DNA from: a virus
DNA: 29,901 bases
IMG/VR virus record: IMGVR_UViG_3300019751_000007
Span: 1 to 29,901 of that record
Direction: 5' to 3' (one strand)
Part shown: positions 1-5,929 of the stretch, in pieces
Layout: the number at the start of each line of letters is the position of its first letter
Numbering within the stretch: position 1 is the first letter of the stretch
Program-made: the position numbers and the translations under genes
Notes under the pieces: model-generated
The model's input: the letters and a program-made list of their open reading frames with translations, nothing else
Database searches by the model: none
Told to the model about the DNA's origin: nothing

Positions 1-360
1 ACTGATAGCGTTCACTTACCCGAGCGGGAGCGGTTCAAAAGTACTGAAGAGTACTACAATACGGCTTTCCATGAGTTAGCTCACGCCACGGGGCATAGTA
101 CCCGCTTAGACCGTGCATTGGATAAGGACCCAAAGCCCTTTGGAAGTGCAGACTATTCACGGGAGGAACTTGTCGCAGAACTGACCGCTTGTTTCCTGAT
201 GGCGGATTGCAAAATGGATCAGGCTACCTTTAACAACTCAGCATCTTACATTGAGTCATGGAGCAAAAAGCTCAAATCAGATAAGAAGCTATTTACAACG
301 GCATCCGCCCAAGCTAGTAAGGCTCACGCTTGGATCACGGGAACCTATCAAACCGTCTAA
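1..360 (+). CDS. ArdC / polyvalent-type zinc metallopeptidase (C-terminal part; 5' end outside window)
   Basis: The frame is open from the left edge, so only the last 119 residues are visible. They contain a zincin signature FHELAHATGH (visible residues 23-32: His24, Glu25, His28), followed by the acidic stretch SREELVAELTA that usually supplies the third metal ligand in this family. This arrangement is typical of the metallopeptidase domain of ArdC-like antirestriction proteins and of phage and plasmid polyvalent proteins, where an N-terminal ssDNA-binding domain is common; that part would lie outside the window. The probable role is cleavage or masking of host defence proteins on DNA entry (inference from the family). 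It is the first visible gene of a plus-strand early-type cluster that also has a Mom-like gene. The metallopeptidase call is firm and the antirestriction role is less certain. Confidence 0.85.
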   Translation, partial: TDSVHLPERERFKSTEEYYNTAFHELAHATGHSTRLDRALDKDPKPFGSADYSREELVAELTACFLMADCKMDQATFNNSASYIESWSKKLKSDKKLFTTASAQASKAHAWITGTYQTV

Positions 361-373
361 AGAGGAGAGCAAA

Positions 374-772
374 ATGTTAGAAGAAATTACAGACATCCAA
401 CAAGTTGAAATCAAAGCCCTTGAGGAGGAGCTTGCCCGCAAGGGTAAGCTCACCGTCAACGGGGTAGCCTATGACTTTGAAGTTGAGCCCATGTCAGGCT
501 CTTGGAGCTTTACCACTCCCAAGTCAATTCACGGCGGTATCTCATTCTACGCAACGGTAGGATGGGAGGACCTTAATGAGTTGCCCGTGCAAATTCAATA
601 CACGGCGGGAAAAAATTCTTATATGTGGGTAGAGAAGTATACCTTACCGCCGTATGCCTTGAGCTTATTATGGTATATCCAAACCATTGAAAAGGCTCTT
701 GTACAATTTCAGGAGGAGGCGGGTAGGTTTGGAATAAAGCCAACCCATTACCCTGAATTAGTATCTGTTTGA
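374..772 (+). CDS. Hypothetical protein, 132 aa
   Basis: The start chosen is ATG 374, because AGAGGAGAG lies 6-8 nt upstream and directly follows the stop of the preceding gene. The frame is open further upstream to 251, but that would overlap the metallopeptidase gene by more than 100 nt. The N-terminus is a short helical acidic/basic stretch (EIKALEEELARKGK), followed by what looks like a beta-rich domain with many aromatic residues (SGSWSFTTP, GGISFYATVGWEDL, SYMWVEKYTLPP). The last third is helical. No known family is recognised and there are no membrane segments. It is probably an early accessory protein, judged only from its position. Confidence 0.75.
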   Translation: MLEEITDIQQVEIKALEEELARKGKLTVNGVAYDFEVEPMSGSWSFTTPKSIHGGISFYATVGWEDLNELPVQIQYTAGKNSYMWVEKYTLPPYALSLLWYIQTIEKALVQFQEEAGRFGIKPTHYPELVSV

Positions 773-805
773 CAAATCAAATATAATAGAGGAGGATCAA
801 AAAAT

Positions 806-1099
806 ATGACCAAAGAAATAATAATTAACGGGGTTGTCCAAGATGACCCGCAATATTCACTAGAGAGCCTGATCTTCAGGGCGGGCGATCTCAATCTAAT
901 AGATGAGCTTTCAGTATGCAACGCCACTAAGGTAGGGCTAAAAAATGAGCGTATCCAAGCGTTCACCAATGAGCTTTTGCACTTCGCCTTAGACGAGGTA
1001 ATGCATATGAGGAAGCGACAAGATAAAATAATAGAGGACCATAACGAGGCTACCGCTAAACTTATGAAAATTCAGGATATATTGGAGGACCAAAAATGA
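806..1099 (+). CDS. Hypothetical protein, 97 aa
   Basis: ATG 806 follows a strong ribosome site (GAGGAGG, 790-796). The short beta-like N-terminus (KEIIINGVVQDDPQYSLE) is followed by a long charged helix rich in Glu, Lys, Met and His (roughly residues 45-95), which could form a coiled coil. The gene ends in an ATGA overlap with the next gene, so the two are probably translationally coupled. No family is recognised. The visible features fit a small DNA- or protein-binding early phage protein, but that is only a guess. Confidence 0.72.
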   Translation: MTKEIIINGVVQDDPQYSLESLIFRAGDLNLIDELSVCNATKVGLKNERIQAFTNELLHFALDEVMHMRKRQDKIIEDHNEATAKLMKIQDILEDQK

Positions 1100-1389
1100 A
1101 ATTGTTAATATCAGATACAACATCAGGGGATGCTATTGTTATATCCCTTAACGACAAACAAGAGGAGAGCCTACCCGATCACCAACTTATGGACGGCTCA
1201 CTATCTTTAGGAAGCATATTGAGGAGCCAAAAAGAAATCCTTTGGCATATCGAACAGACATGGCATTGCGTGTTTGATAATGTGGAGGCTACTATCTCAA
1301 AGGAAACCATAAAGCAAAGAGGATGGCCCACCCGTGAGCTAGAAGATTTCATTTGCCATGCATTTACAAGAGTGAGGACCTACGCATGA
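1096..1389 (+). CDS. Hypothetical protein, 97 aa
   Basis: The start overlaps the preceding stop (ATGA at 1096) and a GGAGGA ribosome site lies at 1084-1089. The first half looks beta-rich (KLLISDTTSGDAIVISL). The second half is amphipathic with several Trp residues (LWHIEQTWHCVF, QRGWPTRELEDFICHAF). It again ends in an ATGA overlap, with the Mom-like gene. No family is recognised. Tight coupling to a putative DNA-modification gene raises the possibility of a partner role, as with the com gene upstream of mom in phage Mu. The sequence shows no zinc-finger resemblance to Com, so that link is only positional. Confidence 0.7.
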   Translation: MKLLISDTTSGDAIVISLNDKQEESLPDHQLMDGSLSLGSILRSQKEILWHIEQTWHCVFDNVEATISKETIKQRGWPTRELEDFICHAFTRVRTYA

Positions 1390-2045
1390 GTCAGCTATCA
1401 TTACAATTAAACGGGAGCAATCCAACTTCAACCAAGATCAAAGACCGTTGCGAGTTGGTCCAAGTAACTAAGGAGGAGTGCAAAGATTTACTTCGCAAAT
1501 ACCATTACCTTAGTAATATATCAAAGGGCTTCAAGACTAAGTTCAATGTGGGCTTACGGTTGGACGGTGAACTTGTGGGAGTCTGTATTTTTACGGGCTT
1601 CCCCGTCCCTCAATTATGTGAGGGTATGCTAGGGCTAAAGAGGACCGAACAAGCGGGCTTGTGGGAGCTATCTAGATTATGCCTATCGCCATCAGTTCAG
1701 GGAGCAGAAAAGAATCTTACCTCTTGGTTTGTAGCTAGAGCCATGAAGATGTTACGAAAGGAGGAGTATGTCCGAGTAATCTTATCTTATGCAGATAGCA
1801 ACCACCATTCAGGTACCATCTACCGAGCTTGCAACTTTAAATATTATGGGCTGACTGATCGCAAGACTGACTTCTTCAAACGGGAGGAGGACGGTAGCTA
1901 TAACCAAGTACAAAGGGGACCCGTCAAACATTTAGAAGGTGAGTGGCGACCCCGTAGCCGTAAACATAGGTTCCTTTTAATCTATGATAGGAAATTAAAT
2001 TGTAAATGGGAGGAGCAATCTTATCCGAAACCAAAAGGAGAATAA
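1386..2045 (+). CDS. Mom-like GNAT-fold protein, probable DNA-modification/antirestriction enzyme (219 aa)
   Basis: ATG 1386 is chosen because it overlaps the upstream stop (ATGA) and follows GAGTGAGG. The longer frame from 1353 would overlap the previous gene by 37 nt. Conserved blocks match the Mom/GNAT-like phage family: KYHYLS (residues 38-43), a beta strand with GELVGVCIFTG (61-71), ELSRLCL (94-100), and the diagnostic SYADSNHHSGTIYRACNF (134-151) followed by YYGLTDRKTDFF. The length fits Mu Mom (about 230-240 aa). Mom converts adenine to a carbamoylmethyl derivative that blocks many restriction enzymes; members of the wider family are often of unknown chemistry. The family call is fairly firm, whereas the exact modification is inference. 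The basic C-terminus (RPRSRKHR) would suit DNA binding. Confidence 0.8.
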   Translation: MSQLSLQLNGSNPTSTKIKDRCELVQVTKEECKDLLRKYHYLSNISKGFKTKFNVGLRLDGELVGVCIFTGFPVPQLCEGMLGLKRTEQAGLWELSRLCLSPSVQGAEKNLTSWFVARAMKMLRKEEYVRVILSYADSNHHSGTIYRACNFKYYGLTDRKTDFFKREEDGSYNQVQRGPVKHLEGEWRPRSRKHRFLLIYDRKLNCKWEEQSYPKPKGE

Positions 2046-2049
2046 TTAT

Positions 2050-2358
2050 ATGAGTGCAGAAAATTTATATCCAAAGGGAGAGGCTGAAGACTTAGGTCAG
2101 GGTCTTGTTAAAGATAGTATAGCAGAGGTCAGGGAGAAGGTCCTTTCCAATGAGCTACCTAAGAACTTACCTATTCAAAGAGTGCTCTTAGGTATGGCAT
2201 CAGAGATTTTCACTTGTGTCTATGGCTTTGCCCCTGATAGAGACACCGCTGACAATCTTCTCAATGAGGCTCTAGTTAGGGGACAAGAGAACGGTGCCGT
2301 TTTACGGGAAGCCTTTGACCTTTTGAACAAGCACTTAAAGGAGGACAACGATGAGTAA
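2050..2358 (+). CDS. Hypothetical protein, 102 aa
   Basis: ATG 2050 follows AAAGGAGAA with good spacing and lies 4 nt after the Mom-like stop. The protein is acidic and mostly helical. A central hydrophobic helix (IQRVLLGMASEIFTCVYGF, residues about 42-60) and a conserved-looking TADNLLNEALVRGQENGAVLREAFDLLNKHL tail would suit a small helical bundle. No family is recognised. It overlaps the next gene by 8 nt. Confidence 0.72.
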   Translation: MSAENLYPKGEAEDLGQGLVKDSIAEVREKVLSNELPKNLPIQRVLLGMASEIFTCVYGFAPDRDTADNLLNEALVRGQENGAVLREAFDLLNKHLKEDNDE

Positions 2359-2659
2359 TAAATTTTATATACATGAAGGAGGAAGCTTGGGAGACTTTGA
2401 CTTCTTATATGATGTGATCGAAAAAGATAAACTTGTAACCCTTGCGAGTAGAAGCTACGGCTATTGGAGAAGGGAGAAGGTAGGACCTTTCTGTAAGAAC
2501 AAGAGGAACACACCAACCACTCACCTCTATGAACGATTGCAAGATCATAACATACGCCCCGGCTCCAAGCTAGATGATGCTCTCATCTCACTAGTCAATT
2601 GGGCTGAGAGGGAGATCAATAAACTAGGCTATGAACTTAAAATGAGGGACGAACTATGA
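2351..2659 (+). CDS. Hypothetical protein, 102 aa
   Basis: The start at 2351 has AAGGAGGA (2338-2345) upstream at normal spacing and overlaps the preceding stop by 8 nt. The protein is basic and aromatic in its first half (SYGYWRREKVGPFCKNKRN) and helical at the end (DDALISLVNWAEREINKLGYEL). No family or catalytic motif is recognised. It is coupled to a tiny membrane-protein gene by an ATGA overlap. Confidence 0.72.
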   Translation: MSNKFYIHEGGSLGDFDFLYDVIEKDKLVTLASRSYGYWRREKVGPFCKNKRNTPTTHLYERLQDHNIRPGSKLDDALISLVNWAEREINKLGYELKMRDEL

Positions 2660-2784
2660 CACCTTACGATATACAAGTTCTTATAATATTTTTATTTCAC
2701 TTCGTACTCTGCCCGATGTTGGTATGGTACGGATCAGAATACACCGCTAAGAAAAACTATGACAAAGATACTAATAATTCTTAA
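2656..2784 (+). CDS. Small single-pass membrane protein, 42 aa
   Basis: This short reading frame begins in an ATGA overlap with the upstream stop. The product has one hydrophobic segment (roughly residues 8-25, LIIFLFHFVLCPMLVWY) and then a charged, hydrophilic tail (EYTAKKNYDKDTNNS). Its last 26 nt overlap the start of a small lipoprotein gene in another frame. Coding status rests on the unbroken chain of overlapping start/stop signals, not on similarity. It could be an envelope-active early protein; no family is recognised. Confidence 0.5.
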   Translation: MTPYDIQVLIIFLFHFVLCPMLVWYGSEYTAKKNYDKDTNNS

Positions 2785-2929
2785 TATAATTATGGTCTGC
2801 CTGATTATATTATTCTATTCAAGTTGTGTCAGCTACGCTGAACACCCTATTGACACTTGTCCACATCCCGATGGCTACTCTTGTCCACTCGATGGTTCAC
2901 CATGTCCTTTTTGTGGAGGTGTAAAATGA
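2759..2929 (+). CDS. Tiny Cys-rich putative lipoprotein, 56 aa
   Basis: ATG 2759 lies inside the end of the 42-residue membrane-protein gene, and the stop forms an ATGA overlap with the next gene. The product has a hydrophobic N-terminal segment (residues 4-20, ILIILNIIMVCLIILFY) ending in SSC at Cys23, a plausible but imperfect lipobox. The rest is a short exported tail with four Cys-Pro or Cys-X-Gly turns (TCPHPDG, SCPLDG, PCPFCGG). A mature lipoprotein of about 34 residues with five Cys after the lipid-bearing one could be disulfide- or metal-bound. Possible roles are superinfection exclusion or envelope tethering, both inference. Overlapping placement supports it as real; similarity is unknown. 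Confidence 0.5.
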   Translation: MTKILIILNIIMVCLIILFYSSCVSYAEHPIDTCPHPDGYSCPLDGSPCPFCGGVK

Positions 2930-3120
2930 GAGGAGGAGCTAGAAAGTACACGGGTAGAAAACCATTACCTGAAGAGGAAAGAAGGGTACCATTTAATTGT
3001 ATGGTCACCCCTGAAACTAAGGAGTTTCTTGTCAAACGGAGTGAGGATAGAAAAACTTCTCTCGGTATGATATTGGATAATATGGTAGAGGGAATAATGA
3101 AAGCCCTTAAATATAAATAG
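2926..3120 (+). CDS. Ribbon-helix-helix DNA-binding regulator, 64 aa
   Basis: The start at ATG 2926 (ATGA overlap, GGAGGTG just upstream at 2915-2921) is preferred over the in-frame codon at 2857, which would overlap the lipoprotein gene. A basic N-terminal arm (RGGARKYTGRKP) is followed by a beta-strand-like VPFNCMV, helix A (TPETKEFLVKRSEDRKTS) and helix B (SLGMILDNMVEGIMKAL). This is the classic MetJ/Arc-type fold length and layout. Such proteins bind DNA as dimers, with the strand in the major groove. It is the last plus-strand gene before the bidirectional terminator, and a long inverted repeat 80-130 nt downstream could be its operator (inference). Confidence 0.75.
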   Translation: MRGGARKYTGRKPLPEEERRVPFNCMVTPETKEFLVKRSEDRKTSLGMILDNMVEGIMKALKYK

Positions 3121-3139
3121 TTTCCTACAGACTGATACA

Positions 3140-3171
3140 AAAAGAGAGGGGTCTAAAAGCCCCTCTTTTTT
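3140..3171. terminator. Bidirectional rho-independent terminator between convergent units
   Basis: The G/C-rich arms AGAGGGG (3145-3151) and CCCCTCT (3160-3166) enclose an 8-nt loop. They are flanked by an A tract (3139-3143) and a T tract (3166-3172), so each strand carries a U-run after the stem. The structure sits 20 nt after the last plus-strand stop and 80 nt after the last minus-strand stop, exactly where two converging transcripts should end. Confidence 0.88.
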
Positions 3172-3190
3172 TATCTTTCGGAATTGGTTG

Positions 3191-3248
3191 TTGACATTGA
3201 TCAGAATCTTTATATAACTTGCCATATGGGCAAGTTAATATTTCTGAT
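3191..3248 (+). promoter_or_regulatory. Promoter-like element overlapped by a long inverted repeat
   Basis: A perfect TTGACA (3191-3196) is followed after 16 nt by TATAAC (3213-3218). The -10 overlaps an inverted repeat TAACTTGCC (3215-3223) / GGCAAGTTA (3229-3237). An outer pair ATCAGAA (3200-3206) / TTCTGAT (3242-3248) extends it into a long imperfect hairpin. If active, the promoter would fire rightward into the 3' end of the opposing helicase gene and give an antisense transcript. Alternatively the repeat is a protein-binding or RNA-stability element at the 3' end of the minus-strand operon. Confidence 0.4.
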
Positions 3249-3251
3249 GAA

Positions 3252-4388
3252 TTATTTCTTTGTGTAAGTGGTAGCTCTTCCCTTTGTCTCATAAAAGAAA
3301 TACTTTTCTACCTCATCTTTATCTTTCAAAGCCTCATCGAAATCGTAACGGGTCCACTTTAATCTCTCGGCTATGATAAATAAATCAGATCGGGACATCG
3401 GTCTATCATTACAAGATAATGAAAGGTTCTCAATTGTTTTGGCGGTGGAAGCTTTAGCCTCGTCCAAATCTTTGAACGGTTGGCCGGGCTTGTGTAGCTT
3501 ATCAGGATCAAGGTCAGGTTCATGGACCATATGGAGGAGATCAAGATCAAACCTGACTACGAACGGGTCAATCGGTCTATCATTACGGACCTCTACATCT
3601 ACGGTAAGGGCGTGTTTTACTTCATGCCTAGTACAAGATAAGACGGCATCAGGATCACGGGCAAATGATCCCGCTCCCGCACATCTATCTATCGGATCAC
3701 GGCTTGCCATGTCACCCTTTGCAAAGTGGTGGGCAAATACCACGGCGGAAGTCTTGGCAAACTTTTCAATCTTTAGGAGGAGAGAGGTCACCTCCCCGTT
3801 CGCATTCTCGTCCCCTCCCGCATTCATCTTATAGAATGGGTCAATGATTATTAACTTGTACTCCTTAAACTTTTCCCATGATTGCATAACTTGTAGGAGG
3901 ACGGTAGGATTATACTCAACGCCTCGTAGATGCCACACATGGAGGTTGTCAGTAGCACCCAAGCCCTTAGCTTCAGCCACACTTCTCACCCTCTTCTTGA
4001 AGAAGGAAGGTATAAATTCTAGGTCAATATATAGTACCTTAGATCGCTCTGTAGTTAGCCCCATCCAAGGTACGCCATGAGCTACGCTCAACCCGAGATC
4101 AATTAACTGCCAAGTCTTAAATGATTTGGAACCACCACCTAAGATCATCTTCCCGCCAACGGGGAGGAGTCCTTGTATACAATAATCAGGTAGTCGTATT
4201 GTTACCGAAGGATCACCCCAATTTTGGAACGACTCGGGCTCGGGTATGGCTTGAAATTCAGGAACCTCATCCTCGATTTGCAAGGTAGACTCTTTGGTAA
4301 TAACCTTAGTCTCCTCCTTGTCTCTTGGTATGTCGTCCCAACTTTCTTCTTGTAGTGCTTTGACAAATGGTTGTAGTGGATCAGTCAT
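3252..4388 (-). CDS. AAA_25 / RepA-like RecA-fold ATPase, probable replicative helicase (378 aa)
   Basis: The core has a Walker A variant GGSKSFKT (residues 85-92; Phe90 replaces the usual Gly before Lys91), Walker B-like strands VLYIDLEF (119-126) and LIIIDPFYKM (169-178), the motif FAHHFAKGD (208-216), and GAGSFARDPDAVL. These are typical of the RecA-family ATPases (AAA_25) that act as hexameric helicases beside small primases in phages and plasmids. The C-terminal ~90 residues (MSRSDLFIIAERLKWTRYDFDEAL) look like a winged-helix domain. The start overlaps the dNMP kinase stop as TAATG and has an AAGGAG site. It would unwind the phage replication fork together with the primase-like gene two places upstream. 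It is the promoter-distal gene of the minus-strand unit. Confidence 0.8.
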   Translation of the reverse strand: MTDPLQPFVKALQEESWDDIPRDKEETKVITKESTLQIEDEVPEFQAIPEPESFQNWGDPSVTIRLPDYCIQGLLPVGGKMILGGGSKSFKTWQLIDLGLSVAHGVPWMGLTTERSKVLYIDLEFIPSFFKKRVRSVAEAKGLGATDNLHVWHLRGVEYNPTVLLQVMQSWEKFKEYKLIIIDPFYKMNAGGDENANGEVTSLLLKIEKFAKTSAVVFAHHFAKGDMASRDPIDRCAGAGSFARDPDAVLSCTRHEVKHALTVDVEVRNDRPIDPFVVRFDLDLLHMVHEPDLDPDKLHKPGQPFKDLDEAKASTAKTIENLSLSCNDRPMSRSDLFIIAERLKWTRYDFDEALKDKDEVEKYFFYETKGRATTYTKK

Positions 4389-4891
4389 TATAAATAAATC
4401 TCCTTGTCTATTAGATCGTTTTTAAGTGGTGCCTCGGAGGAGTGTGGGTCATTGGATTCTATACCATCCCGATGCAACCTCCATATTTTTCCTCCCTTTG
4501 ACTTAATATATTCTGCCTCGTTCGGAAACCTAACATCGTCTACCACACATAGCCCATCTACTTTTTCTATACGCTCCATTAAATGGTACACCCATATATC
4601 TTTCCATAGTTTCCTAAAGCATTCAGTACCAACTTGTTGTAGTAAAACTCTACCCGTCAAACCATCAGGCCAACCTTGTATTTGCATCTCCTTTTCTTCA
4701 TACAAATATATTTTTGGTACAATATTAGATAACAACTCTTTTAATGGAGTGGCTAAACTGAACACTTGCCCACCTAATTCATGTGCAAATGTAGTCTTAC
4801 CGACACCCTTGGGTCCCGCTAATCCTATGAGATTTAATCTTGTGCTCCCGTAACAACTTTCAGGGAGATATTCTATTGGTCTTTTTTTCAT
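4388..4891 (-). CDS. Deoxynucleoside monophosphate kinase-like protein (167 aa)
   Basis: A P-loop GPKGVGKTT lies at residues 26-34, and the phage dNMP kinase blocks follow: LLQQVGTECFRKLWKDIWV (83-101), VVDDVRFPNEAEYIKSKGGKIWRL (116-139) and a late DPHSSEAPL. This pattern is that of the T4 gp1-type family, which phosphorylates dNMPs to dNDPs to feed phage DNA synthesis. It is shorter than T4 gp1 (about 240 aa), like many phage homologues. It sits between primase and helicase genes with 4-nt and 1-nt overlaps, which supports a nucleotide-supply role at the fork. Substrate range cannot be read from the sequence. Confidence 0.82.
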   Translation of the reverse strand: MKKRPIEYLPESCYGSTRLNLIGLAGPKGVGKTTFAHELGGQVFSLATPLKELLSNIVPKIYLYEEKEMQIQGWPDGLTGRVLLQQVGTECFRKLWKDIWVYHLMERIEKVDGLCVVDDVRFPNEAEYIKSKGGKIWRLHRDGIESNDPHSSEAPLKNDLIDKEIYL

Positions 4892-5715
4892 CTGAAATAA
4901 ATAACTTCTTGTTTATTATTGGTCTTTGGATTGGTACCCCAAGGTAGCCTCACCAAGTGGTTTGATCTTAACGGTGCGGGGTCACCTGATAGGAGGAGAC
5001 AAGTATCCTCGAACTCCTCTATCTGTTTGGGCATGGCAAAACTAATTTCAAACCATGCGTGTAAGGAACTATTCCCCGAGGACACTACCATTCTAAGTGG
5101 CATCTTACTTTTTAAATGCATGATAACACTAGCTTGCATATCGTGAGTCATCCAAGGTTCGTCCGATTCATATATAATAAATATACGCTCCCTAACATAT
5201 GGACCCTTCCGAGCCGGCGGGTTAGGTTCAAACGGATTAGGCATGACCATGCTATATCTTGACAAGTCAAGTTGGTGCCATTCACCTACCGTTTTAGGCT
5301 CGACATTAGCGGGCGTGGTTCCTATATATAACCAATCATCTTTAGCATATAATCTTTTCAATGCTTCAGAGCTATCAATTGGTACCATCCCCGTATGTTT
5401 TTTCAACTCAGTTAAGTTTGATTTACGGGCAATAGTTTCGGTGAACGCACGGTTCTTGGTTGGCCTACTTCTACGCTTGTCTTCAGGTGTAGGGTCCGCC
5501 AACTTCTCACGGTGCATCTTGATTAGGTTCTCAACTTCCCGAGGTTGTAGCTCACGCTTACGGTTAAGCCTAGCCAATCGGTCTATCTTCCTAAGAATAT
5601 AATCATCATCCTTAGTCAAGACACATAACCGATATACGGCACGGCTTATTGTTCTATGTAAACTATCATGTTGCTCAGTTGTAAAACCCGTGAACGGGGT
5701 AATGAATTTAATCAT
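4888..5715 (-). CDS. AEP-superfamily (archaeo-eukaryotic type) primase-like protein (275 aa)
   Basis: The C-terminal half has the pattern of small AEP primases: a strand with an acidic pair IIYESDEP (residues 180-187), then VVSSGNSSLHAWF (200-212; Ser-Gly-x-Ser-x-His as in primase motif II) and the closing LVRLPWGTN...KQEVIYF. The N-terminal ~100 residues are basic and helical (RLARLNRKRELQPREVENLIKMHREKL) and may bind DNA. The start overlaps the upstream small gene by 8 nt and is preceded by an excellent GGAGG. The next genes encode a dNMP kinase and a RecA-fold helicase, the expected partners for priming. The primase call rests on motif and context, so a PolX-like or inactive relative remains possible. 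Confidence 0.7.
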   Translation of the reverse strand: MIKFITPFTGFTTEQHDSLHRTISRAVYRLCVLTKDDDYILRKIDRLARLNRKRELQPREVENLIKMHREKLADPTPEDKRRSRPTKNRAFTETIARKSNLTELKKHTGMVPIDSSEALKRLYAKDDWLYIGTTPANVEPKTVGEWHQLDLSRYSMVMPNPFEPNPPARKGPYVRERIFIIYESDEPWMTHDMQASVIMHLKSKMPLRMVVSSGNSSLHAWFEISFAMPKQIEEFEDTCLLLSGDPAPLRSNHLVRLPWGTNPKTNNKQEVIYFR

Positions 5716-5929
5716 CGTCCTCCTCCCCGTTCACCTCCTTGTCAAGATTAGGGTCCGCCTCAAAGCTGACATCATCGATACCGAACCGCTCACCCCTCTT
5801 GTCCAAAGTTTCATCCACTAACATATGAAGTTCATACTCAGGGTCTTCCTCTGCTTGTGGAATAAATTCTTTCTTAACATACTCCATCGCCTTATCTAAG
5901 TAGTCGTGTGCTTTCTCTCTATAGTCCAT
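5708..5929 (-). CDS. Small acidic hypothetical protein, 73 aa
   Basis: The gene is tightly wedged between polA (11-nt overlap) and the primase-like gene (8-nt overlap). The N-terminal half is a charged amphipathic helix (YREKAHDYLDKAMEYVKKEF) and the C-terminus is strongly acidic (EVNGEEDDD). The acidic tail and the position in the replication block suggest a replisome accessory or DNA-mimic-like factor; this is inference. No family is recognised. Confidence 0.7.
   Translation of the reverse strand: MDYREKAHDYLDKAMEYVKKEFIPQAEEDPEYELHMLVDETLDKRGERFGIDDVSFEADPNLDKEVNGEEDDD

Noticed and set aside
782-787. TATAAT with TTGACA (769-774) as a promoter before the 806 gene
   Set aside because: The spacer would be 7 nt, too short for a sigma-70 promoter, and the ribosome site begins just after the TATAAT. 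Inside a tight operon this is probably chance.
2656-2929. Rz/Rz1-type two-component spanin (membrane gene overlapping a lipoprotein gene)
   Set aside because: The membrane protein is only 42 residues and has no periplasmic coiled coil, so it cannot span the periplasm. The 24373..24798 protein is a better spanin candidate.
3373-5602. Several plus-strand open frames within the replication genes
   Set aside because: They are antisense to well-supported minus-strand genes with clear motifs, have no ribosome sites and give biased, low-complexity translations.
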